Assembly: GCF_002608075.1 (NCBI RefSeq)
Contig: NZ_LAHA01000011.1
Coordinates: forward strand, 186,001-250,000
Length of the DNA stretch: 64,000 nucleotides
Direction of reading: 5' to 3'
DNA from: Nostoc linckia z4
Lineage (GTDB): Bacteria; Cyanobacteriota; Cyanobacteriia; Cyanobacteriales; Nostocaceae
Made by a program: the position numbers and the translations under genes. Positions 44,750 through 53,640 of the stretch are shown piece by piece (position 1 is the stretch's first letter; each line of letters starts with the position of its first letter). Below the pieces are notes generated by a model. It was not told the DNA's origin. It made no database searches and was given only the letters and a program-made list of their open reading frames with translations.

Positions 44750-45115
44750 TTAAGTAGCAACCCACTGCAACTCTAACCATAGGCGTGGATTATTTTCTTT
44801 GAGTTTCGACATTGGGTCGCGTAATAATCGCTTGCTATTGATGCAAACTACTTGCACTAGACCCATGTTGTCTGCTACTTCTCGCAGTATTTCTTTTTGA
44901 GCTTGCACATAAGGAATCATTTGATCTGAGCAATAAATTCCTATATATTGCAAACGTCTTGCAGGTCGTCCCCAAAAACAGGTAATCACTTTCACATAAC
45001 ACCCGTCTAGTAATTCTCCAACTTTGGGATAGTAGTGGTTGACGACTCTTGTGAATTCTTTAGCTAAGATGTCTTCAGCAATCATTTCAACTGATATTTC
45101 TGTAGCGTCGGTCAC
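44750..45115 (-). CDS. Protein of unknown function (121 aa)
   Basis: 121 residues. Visible features are an acidic N-terminal helix (ISVEMIAEDILAKEFTRVV), a central strand with Cys (GCYVKVITCFWGRP) and IGIYCSDQMIPYVQAQKEILREVA, and a C-terminal LWLELQW. No signal peptide or known motif. The intact length and reasonable codon use suggest a real gene. It stands alone, with repeats on both sides. Confidence 0.68.
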   Translation of the reverse strand: MTDATEISVEMIAEDILAKEFTRVVNHYYPKVGELLDGCYVKVITCFWGRPARRLQYIGIYCSDQMIPYVQAQKEILREVADNMGLVQVVCINSKRLLRDPMSKLKENNPRLWLELQWVAT

Positions 45116-45444
45116 TCTAATTTAATATAACATAATCTTGTCAATTAAATATGACAATTTACGTTATGTAATGGAAAAAAATATTAAATGAGAATTCAGA
45201 ATTCAGAATTCAGAACTCAGAATTCATAATTTAGGTTGTGTTTTGTGATGAGTATTTATTGATGTGCGTTAGCCTCCGGTATACTAACGCGGCTTCAATT
45301 TTCTGGGTGCTAAATTCTAAATTTTGTTGCATATTAAACAAAAAGAGATATACCGATGTGGTACACCTCTTTTTAATTCTGATTGTTGAATTCTGGATTC
45401 TGAATTCTGAATTCTGAATTCTTCTTTTTAATTTTTAATTGTTA
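45116..45444. repeat. Spacer with inverted heptamer arrays and a terminator-like hairpin
   Basis: The left side (45191-45224) carries GAATTCA-type heptamers; the right side (45383-45422) carries the complementary CTGAATT heptamers, so the two could pair across 160 bp. Between them, AAAAAGAG (45340-45347) and CTCTTTTT (45367-45374) form the ends of a 15-bp imperfect stem. That stem would end transcripts from the 45445 gene on the minus strand. Confidence 0.65.
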
Positions 45445-45756
45445 TTATCTGGCATTGCGTTCGCAAACTAAAACTTCAGCGACAATATCCGGCAGATTTA
45501 CTAAATCTGTAAATCCTTCAGAGCCATGAATTGGTGAAATAAAGGTATAGTTTGGATCGCAAACTCCATTGTCATACACTTGAATAAACCAGCGATCGGG
45601 AAATCCTTCTACACCTAGTTCTACAATGTACCAACTCTCGCCCATGAGACGAGAGTTAAAGATTGTAAACCACTCTCTATTTTCTTCTGAAATGTTCCAA
45701 TCTGCCATAAGTAGCTCTAAAGCTATTTGTCCGGCATCAGTTGAAGTCAACAGCAT
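45445..45756 (-). CDS. Protein of unknown function (103 aa)
   Basis: 103 residues, starting two bases after the stop of the 45759 gene, so the pair is cotranscribed. Pattern: helix, then strands WFTIFNSRLMGESWYIVELGVEG and PDRWFIQVYDNGVCDPNYTF, as in a small alpha/beta fold. No motif was recognised and no signal peptide seen. Confidence 0.7.
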   Translation of the reverse strand: MLLTSTDAGQIALELLMADWNISEENREWFTIFNSRLMGESWYIVELGVEGFPDRWFIQVYDNGVCDPNYTFISPIHGSEGFTDLVNLPDIVAEVLVCERNAR

Positions 45757-45758
45757 TT

Positions 45759-46025
45759 TTACTCCTTATTAGCAACTTCCGAGTTGGGAACTTCAGGATA
45801 TAAACCTAATTGTTTCGCTAGTTCGCGGGCTACAAAAAATAAAAATTTTGCACCATCTTGATTGCCTTCATGGGCGAACATCGTTGCTACTTGTAGCATT
45901 GTTTCTACTAAACCAGCATCTATTAATTCTGGCTGAGTTTCTAAAATTTCTGGTTCTTGACCATTAGGGCATCTTAGTAATTCATCGATTAGGTTAAAAT
46001 ACAAGTTTTGGCGTTGTTCTGTCAT
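45759..46025 (-). CDS. Stand-alone N-terminal domain of the cyanobacterial TPR/CHAT type
   Basis: 88 residues. The start MTEQRQNLYFNLIDELLRCP, the following PEILETQPELIDAGLVETM and the helix AHEGNQDGAKFLFFVARELA closely resemble the leading ~80 residues of the large TPR-CHAT proteins common in Nostocales. Here no TPR or CHAT part follows; the next frame is unrelated. It could be a small adaptor or a relic of a larger gene. The similarity is from memory of the family. Confidence 0.65.
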   Translation of the reverse strand: MTEQRQNLYFNLIDELLRCPNGQEPEILETQPELIDAGLVETMLQVATMFAHEGNQDGAKFLFFVARELAKQLGLYPEVPNSEVANKE

Positions 46026-46108
46026 GATAATTTTCTAGATTGGAAGGGAAAAAATTGAAGCTTTGCCAGAGAATTAGAAATATTTACATAAATCTAATAA
46101 TGCCCAAA

Positions 46109-46516
46109 CTACTGTTCAATACTTTGCTGCCACAGTCTTTCCAACATTTCAACTTGTTCTTTTAAAACAGCAGCGCGATAAACAAGATATCTGTCATAAA
46201 AGATAATAGCTAACCCAACACAAATGGGGGTTAACACGAAGAACCATTGTAGGATTGTGCCAAGTTTATATTGCTCAGTAACAGTTAGCATTTTATTAAC
46301 TAGATTTGGCTCAGAAGTTTGTACTTTAGTCTGAGGTAATGGTATATTTTTTGTTTGGGTAGCTACATCAGTTTTACTCACTTCACATGTCTTATTCTGT
46401 GATTCTAATAACTCAATATGTCGCTCCCAAATAATGCCAAATACTACTAGTTCTGGAGAAAGCACCGCTAAAGTAACTACACAAACTGTAAGAAAGTTTA
46501 AAAATTTGGCTTTCAT
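46109..46516 (-). CDS. Membrane protein of unknown function (135 aa)
   Basis: 135 residues with two transmembrane helices, one at the N-terminus (FLTVCVVTLAVLSPELVVFGIIW) and one near residue 95 (WFFVLTPICVGLAIIFYDRYLV), joined by a polar loop with one Cys (NKTCEVSKTD). The tail is a helical, coiled-coil-like EQVEMLERLWQQSIEQ. No family was recognised. It may share a transcript with 45759 and 45445. Confidence 0.68.
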   Translation of the reverse strand: MKAKFLNFLTVCVVTLAVLSPELVVFGIIWERHIELLESQNKTCEVSKTDVATQTKNIPLPQTKVQTSEPNLVNKMLTVTEQYKLGTILQWFFVLTPICVGLAIIFYDRYLVYRAAVLKEQVEMLERLWQQSIEQ

Positions 46517-47487
46517 TTTGGCTCTCCCTTGCTAGGTAGTATGCACCCAGTAAGAAAATATCTTTATCAAGCAGGGAACAGGGAACAGGGAACAGAATTA
46601 AAAGTCTCTTGAGATTATGACTTTGTTTTTAAAGTTTGTATCTTGTTTACCTGTAATCTGTTATATTTCTACTTTTCAAACAATTCTGATGCTAAAATAT
46701 GTGTAGAAGGTAATTTTATAATTATTAATTGTCAGTTATTTGTCTAATTATCGCTGACCATTAACCATTGAGAAACTACCAAACTTTTCACAAAAAATAG
46801 GAATTTTTACTGAGAAATAACACCCTCATATCCTGGAATGTGTTTTTATCTTCCTCTCAAAGAAGAGATTAAGAAGTCCCCCCTAGTTCGCTAAGCTTTC
46901 GCTTAGGAATGTTGGGGGGTAGAGGGGAATCTCTGCGTAAATCCTATACGATTTATATCAGCCACCTTCCCATAAAATAGTTTATCCCAGCCTCGTTAAG
47001 ATTATTAAATTCATTAAAATAGTACTCAACGCCTGTAACGATTGCCTGATGGTAATTTTAAAAATTCATTGGGGTATGGGTGCTAGTGTTTTTGGGATGG
47101 GGTTCTAGTATTTTCGAGGTGGGGTGCTGGTGTGTGGAGTACTCAATGGTAAAGCAATGTAGATAAGGATTTCAGGCTTTTTTTTTGACATTTTGAGTGA
47201 ATTAAATTTGTACTCAAAACAAAAGATTAATGTCTGTTGATAAGGATAAACTCAATCAATCAAAAAAACAATTAAAATTTTTGAGATTAATTTATATTTT
47301 CATAACAAACTGAATTATCTTGACTAAACATCTTGGAAAAGTTCTTCTGAAACTTATATATTGTGTGTTTTAGTTAAAATACATAGCATATACACTCACT
47401 TGCACTAAACTACAAAACCAATACACAAAAGCTTATTGTTATAAATAGATACTTTGCACTAGGATTTAGGATTTTAGGAGTTAAATA
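46517..47487. other. 970-bp spacer upstream of cysK with repeats
   Basis: No gene seen. It contains GGGAACA heptamers (46576-46598), a palindromic CGCTAAGC/CGCTTAGG hairpin flanked by CCCCCC/GGGGGG runs (46878-46924), and a 22-bp imperfect tandem repeat (47087-47140; GTGCTAGTGTTTTTGGGATG then GTTCTAGTATTTTCGAGGTG then GTGCTGG). The last 300 bp are A/T-rich and should hold the cysK promoter. Confidence 0.45.
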
Positions 47488-48447
47488 ATGCGGATTGCTA
47501 AAGACGTAACAGAACTCATCGGACGAACTCCTTTAGTTGAACTGAACAAAATTCCCCAAGCCGAGGGAGTCTTAGCAAGAATAGTTGTCAAACTCGAAGG
47601 TATGAACCCAGCGGCTTCAGTGAAAGACCGTATTGGCTTAAATATGGTACTCGCGGCAGAAGCAGAGGGTTTCATTCAGCCAGGAAAAACCATTTTAGTA
47701 GAGCCTACCTCTGGTAACACAGGAATTGCTTTAGCAATGGTGGCAGCTGCGCGGGGCTACAATTTAATTTTGACAATGCCAGAAACCATGAGCAGCGAAC
47801 GAAGGGCTATGCTCAGAGCTTATGGGGCATCTTTAGAGTTGACACCGGGTGCTGAGGGAATGCGAGGAGCAATCAGAAAAGCCGAAGAAATTGTAGCTAA
47901 TACCCCCAATGCTTATATGCTGCAACAATTCCGCAACCCTGCCAACCCCAAAATTCACCGCGAAACCACCGCTGAAGAAATTTGGGCTGACACAGACGGA
48001 CAGGTAGATATTCTGATTGCGGGAGTAGGTACTGGTGGGACGATTACTGGGATTGCAGAGGTAATTAAAAGCCGCAAACCGAGTTTTCAAGCGATCGCAG
48101 TTGAACCCAGCAACAGCCCAGTTCTCTCAGGTGGTGAACCAGGCCCCCATAGAATTCAAGGCATTGGAGCCGGATTTGTTCCAGATGTTCTTCGTCTAGA
48201 ATTGATTGACGAAGTAATTAGAGTCAGCGACGATCAGGCGATCGCATTTGGGCGACGCTTAGCAAAAGAAGAAGGCCTATTATCTGGAATCTCCTCTGGT
48301 GCAGCCTTGTGTGCTGCAATTCAAGTAGGTAAACGCAAAGAAAACGCCGATAAATTAATCGTGATGATTCAACCTTCCTTCGGCGAACGCTACCTCAGCA
48401 CCCCCATGTTTCAAGATTTATCCTTAGAAACAGCCACCGCCCGTTAA
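47488..48447 (+). CDS. cysK: Cysteine synthase (O-acetylserine sulfhydrylase)
   Basis: 319 residues of the PLP fold-type II family. It makes cysteine from O-acetylserine and sulfide. Motifs: the PLP Lys in [11 protein letters not shown], substrate loop TSGNTG, PLP phosphate site GTGGTITG and the C-terminal SSGAA. Cysteine supply serves Fe-S cluster work nearby, but CysK is general. It is followed convergently by a nitrogenase-associated protein gene; I cannot say whether this copy is nif-linked. Confidence 0.95.
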   Translation: MRIAKDVTELIGRTPLVELNKIPQAEGVLARIVVKLEGMNPAASVKDRIGLNMVLAAEAEGFIQPGKTILVEPTSGNTGIALAMVAAARGYNLILTMPETMSSERRAMLRAYGASLELTPGAEGMRGAIRKAEEIVANTPNAYMLQQFRNPANPKIHRETTAEEIWADTDGQVDILIAGVGTGGTITGIAEVIKSRKPSFQAIAVEPSNSPVLSGGEPGPHRIQGIGAGFVPDVLRLELIDEVIRVSDDQAIAFGRRLAKEEGLLSGISSGAALCAAIQVGKRKENADKLIVMIQPSFGERYLSTPMFQDLSLETATAR

Positions 48448-48459
48448 AAATAATAAAGG

Positions 48460-48629
48460 CTAGTAGTCTGACAACTCAAAAATGCGCTTGTGAGGACTGG
48501 GGAAAGGTAAAGGGGTAAAGGGTAAGGGATTTAAAACCTTTCCCCTTTCCCCTTTGCCCTTTCCCCAATAAAGATGCACCCCTTTTCCCATCTCTTGCAA
48601 AAAGCAATGAAAGCAAGAGGTCTAATGAC
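48460..48629. repeat. MITE-like element B, copy 2 (longer)
   Basis: Starts CTAGTAGTCTGACAACTCAAA and ends GCAAGAGGTCTAATGAC. The inside has matched purine and pyrimidine runs. The left half matches, in reverse orientation, the 59916-60021 copy; the right end matches 43071-43181. The stop codon of the next minus-strand gene falls within its right end. Confidence 0.75.
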
Positions 48630-49134
48630 TACAACTACCTTGCTTTTGCTGTTCTTCACCATGATGCTTACAACCACCTTGTTCGTGATGATGGTGATGA
48701 CCGTGCTTAGCATTGTGGGCGCAGCCTTGTAAATCCTGACTCATGAGATTTTCGCTCATTTCTCGGAAAGATTCATCCACAGGCTTCAAGCCAATCCAAG
48801 CATCAATCTTTTCAACATCAAATCCTACCTCACGGCGATCGCCTACTTCTAATAAAGGACGGCGAATCAACAGCGGATCTCTCAGCATTAGTATTACAGC
48901 AGTGTCAGCATCAATTTTTTCCGGAACTATCTCACCAGATTTTACCCGTGGAGAGGAACGATTAAACCAGTCGGCAACGGGGCGATCGCCAAAAAATGAA
49001 CGCAACCTCTCAACTGTCCAAGGTTCTGTTAGCAAATCGTATGCTACCACTTCATGACCAGCAGCAGTGAGCAAAACTTTTTGCTTAGTACCACCTTTAC
49101 AGCCTGGTTTACTATAAAAAATTACTCTTGCCAT
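48622..49134 (-). CDS. ArsC/Spx-like nitrogenase-associated protein with His-rich tail
   Basis: 170 residues from the start at 49134 (MARVIFYSKPGCKGGTKQ). The thioredoxin-fold ArsC-like domain has a single active-site-type Cys (KPGCKGG) and matches the 'nitrogenase-associated protein' family (TIGR01616 type). The C-terminal tail (CAHNAKHGHHHHHEQGGCKHHGEE) is very rich in His and Cys and could bind Ni, Co or Zn. The stop lies in the end of a repeat element. The location among nif/heterocyst genes supports a role in nitrogen fixation; the reaction is unknown. Confidence 0.82.
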   Translation of the reverse strand: MARVIFYSKPGCKGGTKQKVLLTAAGHEVVAYDLLTEPWTVERLRSFFGDRPVADWFNRSSPRVKSGEIVPEKIDADTAVILMLRDPLLIRRPLLEVGDRREVGFDVEKIDAWIGLKPVDESFREMSENLMSQDLQGCAHNAKHGHHHHHEQGGCKHHGEEQQKQGSCSH

Positions 49135-49238
49135 GCTACTACCTCTGATATCAATTCGCAATTTGGGCGAAGAAGACGCGATTCATCGCGTCTCTACAAG
49201 GGATTCTGAATTCTGAATTCTAGATTCAGAATTCTCTT

Positions 49239-49850
49239 TTAAAATTTCCTCGCGTTATTGGTAACCGGGTCAAACTCAAATCTTTCTTTTGGATCGGTTT
49301 CACCGTAAATGTTAAAAGTTACAGTAGGTTCGTCACCTAACGCTTCTACACAGTGAATTGCATCGGGAGTAAAGCTAATAATATCTCCTGGAAACAGAGT
49401 TACTTCTCCCGTATATTCAATTTTGTCTTGAGATTCTGAACTATGAGTGCGTTGCCAAAAAGTATTTTTTTCCTCACCTTTTAACACCGCCACTACTCCC
49501 CACGTTCCATGATTATGAATAGTTGATTTGGTTCCTGGTGCAAATGTTACTGTTTGCACCGTCAACGGAAAACCCAATTCATCGTATAGGAGTAAAACAG
49601 AGGTTCCAGTTTTGGGAGAAGGTTCTAAATACTGACTCCGCACCCAGTAGGAATTGACGATCAAGCGCCTAACGAGCATCCGAATTTCTGGCAAACAACT
49701 AGATTCATCTTCTACATTATTGAGAACATCTTCCACCTCAGTTAAAAACCGATAAACGCGGTAATTATCTCTCAATAAATCCCATGCCCTCACAGATTTA
49801 CAAGCTTGATACCGACCGTCTCCCGTTAATAGCCAATCCCTACCTTGCAT
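49239..49850 (-). CDS. Cupin-fold protein, cysteine dioxygenase-like
   Basis: 203 residues. The cupin core shows the metal ligands in IHNHGTWGVVAVLKGEE (His-x-His and Glu) and PDAIHCVEA (His), as in the cysteine dioxygenase/PF05995 group. A helical N-terminus carries RAWDLLRDNYRVYRF. A small 55-residue gene ends six bases upstream, and the genes look cotranscribed with it. Substrate unknown; a thiol-oxidising role is suggested by the family. Confidence 0.82.
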   Translation of the reverse strand: MQGRDWLLTGDGRYQACKSVRAWDLLRDNYRVYRFLTEVEDVLNNVEDESSCLPEIRMLVRRLIVNSYWVRSQYLEPSPKTGTSVLLLYDELGFPLTVQTVTFAPGTKSTIHNHGTWGVVAVLKGEEKNTFWQRTHSSESQDKIEYTGEVTLFPGDIISFTPDAIHCVEALGDEPTVTFNIYGETDPKERFEFDPVTNNARKF

Positions 49851-49855
49851 AACTT

Positions 49856-50023
49856 TTAAAATCTCATCTGAGAAGATTGGATGATAATAATCGGCGAAAC
49901 ATTGGGAAGAGTACCTATCGCTGGCGTAGTAGGTATGTAAATCGGAGGAAATATTGGATTATTATTACTCGCATTTCCTAAAAGAGGAAAAGACGAAGAT
50001 GAAGTAGAAAACCAATTGTTCAT
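49856..50023 (-). CDS. Small protein upstream of the cupin gene (55 aa)
   Basis: A frame of 55 codons: MNNWFSTSSSSFPLLGNASN, then NPIFPPIYIPTTPAIGTLPN, then a hydrophobic VSPIIIIQ, ending QMRF. It is preceded by AAGGTG at ribosome-binding distance and ends 5 bp before the cupin ATG, which argues for translation and coupling. It has no charged residues except one Arg and is rich in Ser, Pro, Asn and Ile. No family was recognised. It could be a leader peptide or a small membrane-associated protein. Confidence 0.55.
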   Translation of the reverse strand: MNNWFSTSSSSFPLLGNASNNNPIFPPIYIPTTPAIGTLPNVSPIIIIQSSQMRF

Positions 50024-50143
50024 GAATGTTCACCTTGATTGGAAAAGGGCATTGGGGAATTAAGAGTTAAGAGTTAGGAGTTAGGAGTTAGGAGTTATTT
50101 TCACTGCCCCATCTCCCCATCTCCCCATCTCCCCACACATTAA

Positions 50144-50626
50144 TTAATCCTCTTCTGCTGGACGAGTCAAAATATCCAGGAGAATTCCGGCTCCGAAATC
50201 ATGCTTTTCGTCTATCTCTTTGACTCTAGTGCTGATTTCTTTTGCTTGGTCTATTGCTCCTAACTTTGCTAGAACTAATCCAGAAGCAGCATAAGCATTT
50301 AAGTACAATCGAATTTGTGGATCTTCTTTGCGATTGACTAATATGGGCTTAAGTTGCTCCCAGTCGTCAGGGAATTTTTCTAGTTCTTTAATTTTATCTA
50401 ATAATTTCGTTGTTGTTTGCAGTGCGAGAGAATAATTATTTTTATAGTAAAAAAATCTATACGCTGCTACTAAAACATCTGTATTGTCACCAGTTTTAGC
50501 CAAGGCTTGTTGAATATATTTTTCCGATTCTGATGTATTTTCCCAACTTTGTGCAGCTAGAATTAATAAATTTTTGACATCATCAGGAACCTGAAACCAT
50601 GAGAATTTGTTTGTATTGAGTTGCAT
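50144..50626 (-). CDS. TPR-like protein of unknown function (160 aa)
   Basis: 160 residues, all helical, with two or three TPR-like units (DDVKNLLILAAQSWENT, DVLVAAYRFFYYKNNYSLAL, YAASGLVLAKLGAIDQAKE). No signal peptide. It lies between the cupin and cox operons. A nif-accessory role is possible from location only. Confidence 0.75.
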   Translation of the reverse strand: MQLNTNKFSWFQVPDDVKNLLILAAQSWENTSESEKYIQQALAKTGDNTDVLVAAYRFFYYKNNYSLALQTTTKLLDKIKELEKFPDDWEQLKPILVNRKEDPQIRLYLNAYAASGLVLAKLGAIDQAKEISTRVKEIDEKHDFGAGILLDILTRPAEED

Positions 50627-50755
50627 ATTGGATTATGGAGAGGTGGGGAGGTGGGGAGATGGGGAGATGAGGAAGATGGCTTCGCCAAGGGGAAAGGGAA
50701 AAGAGAGGGATCTTTCTTTTCACCTTTGCCCTTTGCCCCATGCCCCATGCCCTAT

Positions 50756-51352
50756 TTAAAACAGTGTCAGAATGTACACTAAAGTGAACAGCACAATCCA
50801 AATAATGTCTACGAAGTGCCAGTAAATTTCTGCCATTTCGATGAAGGTGTGATTTTTGGCAGTGTATAGACCGGGAATACGCGATCGCCACAACACAGCT
50901 AAAATTAACAACAGTCCCACAAATACGTGCAAACCGTGGAAGCCTGTCATTAAATAAAAGCAGTTGGCGAACACATTGGTAGTCAGGCCGTATCCTAAAG
51001 TTGCGTACTCATAAGCCTGACCAATCAAGAAAATTGCTCCCATGATGGCAGTAATTGTGTACCACAGTTGCATTCCCTTGACATTATTCTTTTTAATCGC
51101 TGTATCACCGAAGTGAATCACGAAACTACTAGACACCAGAATAATGGTGTTAATCGTCGGCACAAATAACTCAACTTCCGTTCCTTCCGGCGGCCAAACC
51201 GCCGTAGTGCTGCGGAAAAACAAATAGGTGGCAAAAAATCCTCCGAACATTAGAGATTCAGAGACGAGGAATGTCAACAGTCCCCAAACTCTTAAATCTG
51301 GATGTTCCTCGTGATGTCCTGCACTTTCATGTTCTGTTGTCGCTATAGTCAT
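50756..51352 (-). CDS. coxC: Cytochrome c oxidase subunit III
   Basis: 198 residues with five hydrophobic helices: LRVWGLLTFLVSESLMFGGF, TINTIILVSSSFVIH, YTITAIMGAIFLIGQAYEY, GLHVFVGLLLILAVLWR and WHFVDIIWIVLFTLVYI, with the conserved HFVD and FHGLHV motifs. It belongs to the heme-copper oxidase in the order coxB-coxA-coxC. In PCC 7120 the set beside fdxB/cnfR is the cox2 operon expressed in heterocysts, so this is likely a heterocyst oxidase that removes O2. Confidence 0.95.
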   Translation of the reverse strand: MTIATTEHESAGHHEEHPDLRVWGLLTFLVSESLMFGGFFATYLFFRSTTAVWPPEGTEVELFVPTINTIILVSSSFVIHFGDTAIKKNNVKGMQLWYTITAIMGAIFLIGQAYEYATLGYGLTTNVFANCFYLMTGFHGLHVFVGLLLILAVLWRSRIPGLYTAKNHTFIEMAEIYWHFVDIIWIVLFTLVYILTLF

Positions 51353-51453
51353 AGATTTGTTGGCAAAAAAGTATTGGGGACTGGGGACTGGGAATTGGGC
51401 TAATATCTTCCATGATTTTTAACTAGCCCACCCAGAAATAAATCAGGGGTTGC

Positions 51454-51621
51454 GAGTTTTAAAGCTGGAGTTCCGAGTTTTAAGCTTGGAGTTCCAAGTT
51501 CTAAACGAGAACATTCTGGTTTGAAACGAAAACCTTCTAGTTTGAAGCGAGAACATTCTGGTTTGAAACGAGAACCTTCCGGTTTGAAACGAGAACCTTC
51601 CGGTTTGAAACGAGAACCTTC
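51454..51621. repeat. 21-bp tandem repeat x8 between coxA and coxC
   Basis: Eight contiguous 21-mers with consensus CGGTTTGAAACGAGAACCTTC; the last three units are nearly identical and the first two are more diverged (GAGTTTTAAAGCTGGAGTTCC). On the minus strand the array is open as a 7-residue repeat (GSRFKPE). The enclosing frame (51400-51777) has no family-like part, so I call this a repeat rather than a gene. Confidence 0.93.
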
Positions 51622-51853
51622 CACTTCTAAGGGATTACCAACAAATAAATTACCCAATCTTGTGAGATAAACATCTTGTCCGCCCCTCCTTACAGGCGGG
51701 CGAGACGCCCACCCCACAAGAAAAGTTGAATTTTTTTTGATTTGCAAATCCCTAAGCTTGAAACTCCAACTTCTCAAATGACTCTGCGTACCTCTGCGCT
51801 TACCTCAGCGCCCCTTTGCGTTTAAATTTCAACCCTCAATTCACCACAAAAGC

Positions 51854-53545
51854 TTAAACACTAGCTTCCGGTGTCGCTGCTGGTTCTACTTCATGACTAT
51901 GACCATTACCGTAGTCATAAGGGCCATGAGTCACAACTGGCAACACTTCCCAGTTTTCAATGGCAGGTGGCGAAGTAGTTGTCCATTCCAAAGTCAAACC
52001 ATTCCAAGGATTATCCCCTGCTGGCTGTCCTTTAATCCAACTTTGAATAATATTGATGGTGAAGGGAATCACTGATATCCCTAAAACAAATGAACCAAAG
52101 GTACAAATTTGATTGAGGTCGATAAATTGGGGGTCGTACATTGCGACTCTGCGGGGCATTCCTTGTAAACCCAATTCATGCATCGGTAGGAAAGTTAAAT
52201 TCGTGCCGATGAAGGTAAGGAAAAAGTGAATGCGTCCCCAGGTTTCATTCAACATCCGCCCGGTCATTTTGGGGAACCAGTGATAAATACCGGCGTAAAT
52301 GCCAAACACGGAACCGCCAAAGAGAACATAGTGGAAGTGCGCGACTACATAATAGGTGTCGTGGACGTGAACGTCAAAGGGGGCTGTGCCCATTGTGACG
52401 CCGCTTAAGCCGCCCATCACAAACATCGACAACAAGCCAATGGCGAAAAGCATCGCGCTGGTGAAGCGAATTTTGCCGCCCCAGAGGGTAGCAACCCAGC
52501 CGAAAATCTTGACGCCAGTGGGAACGGCAACCAGTAAGGTGGAAATGGTGAAGAACATCCGCATCCAACCGGGTGTACCACTGGTAAACATGTGGTGTAC
52601 CCAGACAAATAAACCAACGACGCAAATTGCCACACTGGAATAAGCGATCGCTTTATAACCAAAAATCGGCTTGCGGGCGTGAACTGGAATCACTTCGGAC
52701 ATAATACCGAAGATGGGCAGAATCATTAAATATACTGCCGGGTGGGAATAAAACCAGAATAAGTGTTGGTAAATTACTACATTACCGCCTGCATCTGGTT
52801 TAAAAAAGGAAGTACCAAAGTTGAGGTCAAACAATAGCAGAATTAAACCTGCTGCTAACACAGGTGTGGAAAGTAGTGCGAGGATGGAGGTTGCTAAGAT
52901 TGCCCAGCAAAACAAAGGTACTTGATCCCATTTCATGCTGGGAACCTTCATCATCAAAATGGTGATCGTAAAGTTCAGCGAACCCAAAATTGAAGAAGTT
53001 CCCACCAAAACGATCGCCAATATCCACATGGTTTGGGCGATGGGTGCTGTCACCAAGCTCAAAGGAGGGTAAGCTGTCCAACCCGATTGCGAACCGCCAA
53101 ACAGAAAACTACCTAATAACAGTAATCCGGCTGGTGGGTTTAACCAAAAGGCGATGGCATTTAGCTTCGGGAAAGCCATATCCCTAGCACCAACCATCAG
53201 CGGTACTAAGAAGTTACCAAAACCCCCAATGGCGCTAGGCACAATCCACAGGAAAATCATAATTGTCCCGTGGTTGGTCATGAAAGCGTTATACAGATTG
53301 GGATCGAGTAAATCTGCATCAGGTGTTGCTAATTCGACGCGGATAGCCATCGCCATCAGTCCGCCGATGAGGTAAAACACAAACGCCGTCACCAGGTATT
53401 GAATACCAATAACCTTGTGATCGATATTAAATGTAAAATAGTCTTGCCATTTCCACGCCTGTTGATGAGAGGTGTGGGCCATGGCCAGAGTTTCCGATTT
53501 CTTTTCCTCTGGTGGAGTGTTCGGTGGAAATTCTACCTGTGTCAT
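51854..53545 (-). CDS. coxA: Cytochrome c oxidase subunit I
   Basis: 563 residues from the start at 53545 (MTQVEFPPNTPPEEKK) with an AGGA site; a longer frame is heptamer-repeat derived. Twelve membrane helices and heme/copper ligands are present: MTNHGTIMIF (low-spin heme His), FWFYSHPAVYLMILP, VHHMFTSGTPGW (CuB His pair) and VVAHFHYVLFGG. The YSHPAVY motif lacks the Glu of the GHPEVY form and marks the A2-type proton channel. Probably the heterocyst terminal oxidase subunit. Confidence 0.97.
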   Translation of the reverse strand: MTQVEFPPNTPPEEKKSETLAMAHTSHQQAWKWQDYFTFNIDHKVIGIQYLVTAFVFYLIGGLMAMAIRVELATPDADLLDPNLYNAFMTNHGTIMIFLWIVPSAIGGFGNFLVPLMVGARDMAFPKLNAIAFWLNPPAGLLLLGSFLFGGSQSGWTAYPPLSLVTAPIAQTMWILAIVLVGTSSILGSLNFTITILMMKVPSMKWDQVPLFCWAILATSILALLSTPVLAAGLILLLFDLNFGTSFFKPDAGGNVVIYQHLFWFYSHPAVYLMILPIFGIMSEVIPVHARKPIFGYKAIAYSSVAICVVGLFVWVHHMFTSGTPGWMRMFFTISTLLVAVPTGVKIFGWVATLWGGKIRFTSAMLFAIGLLSMFVMGGLSGVTMGTAPFDVHVHDTYYVVAHFHYVLFGGSVFGIYAGIYHWFPKMTGRMLNETWGRIHFFLTFIGTNLTFLPMHELGLQGMPRRVAMYDPQFIDLNQICTFGSFVLGISVIPFTINIIQSWIKGQPAGDNPWNGLTLEWTTTSPPAIENWEVLPVVTHGPYDYGNGHSHEVEPAATPEASV

Positions 53546-53588
53546 ATTTTTTCCTGCTATGCAGAGTTCACGGTCAAATGTCCAAAGT

Positions 53589-53640
53589 GTTGACTGTTGA
53601 CTGTTGACTGTTAACTGTTGACTATTGCTTATTGCCTGCC
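53589..53640. repeat. Heptamer repeat (TGTTGAC) spanning the coxB stop
   Basis: TGTTGAC repeats, one as TGTTAAC, run from 53589 into ATTGCTTATTGCC words. The last codons of coxB lie inside the array, so the C-terminal residues after MAGNK are repeat-derived. Confidence 0.8.

Noticed and set aside
51400..51777. A 125-codon minus-strand frame with GSRFKPE repeats inside the cox operon
   Set aside because: It consists mainly of the 21-bp repeat plus low-complexity ends; treated as a repeat, though translation is not excluded.
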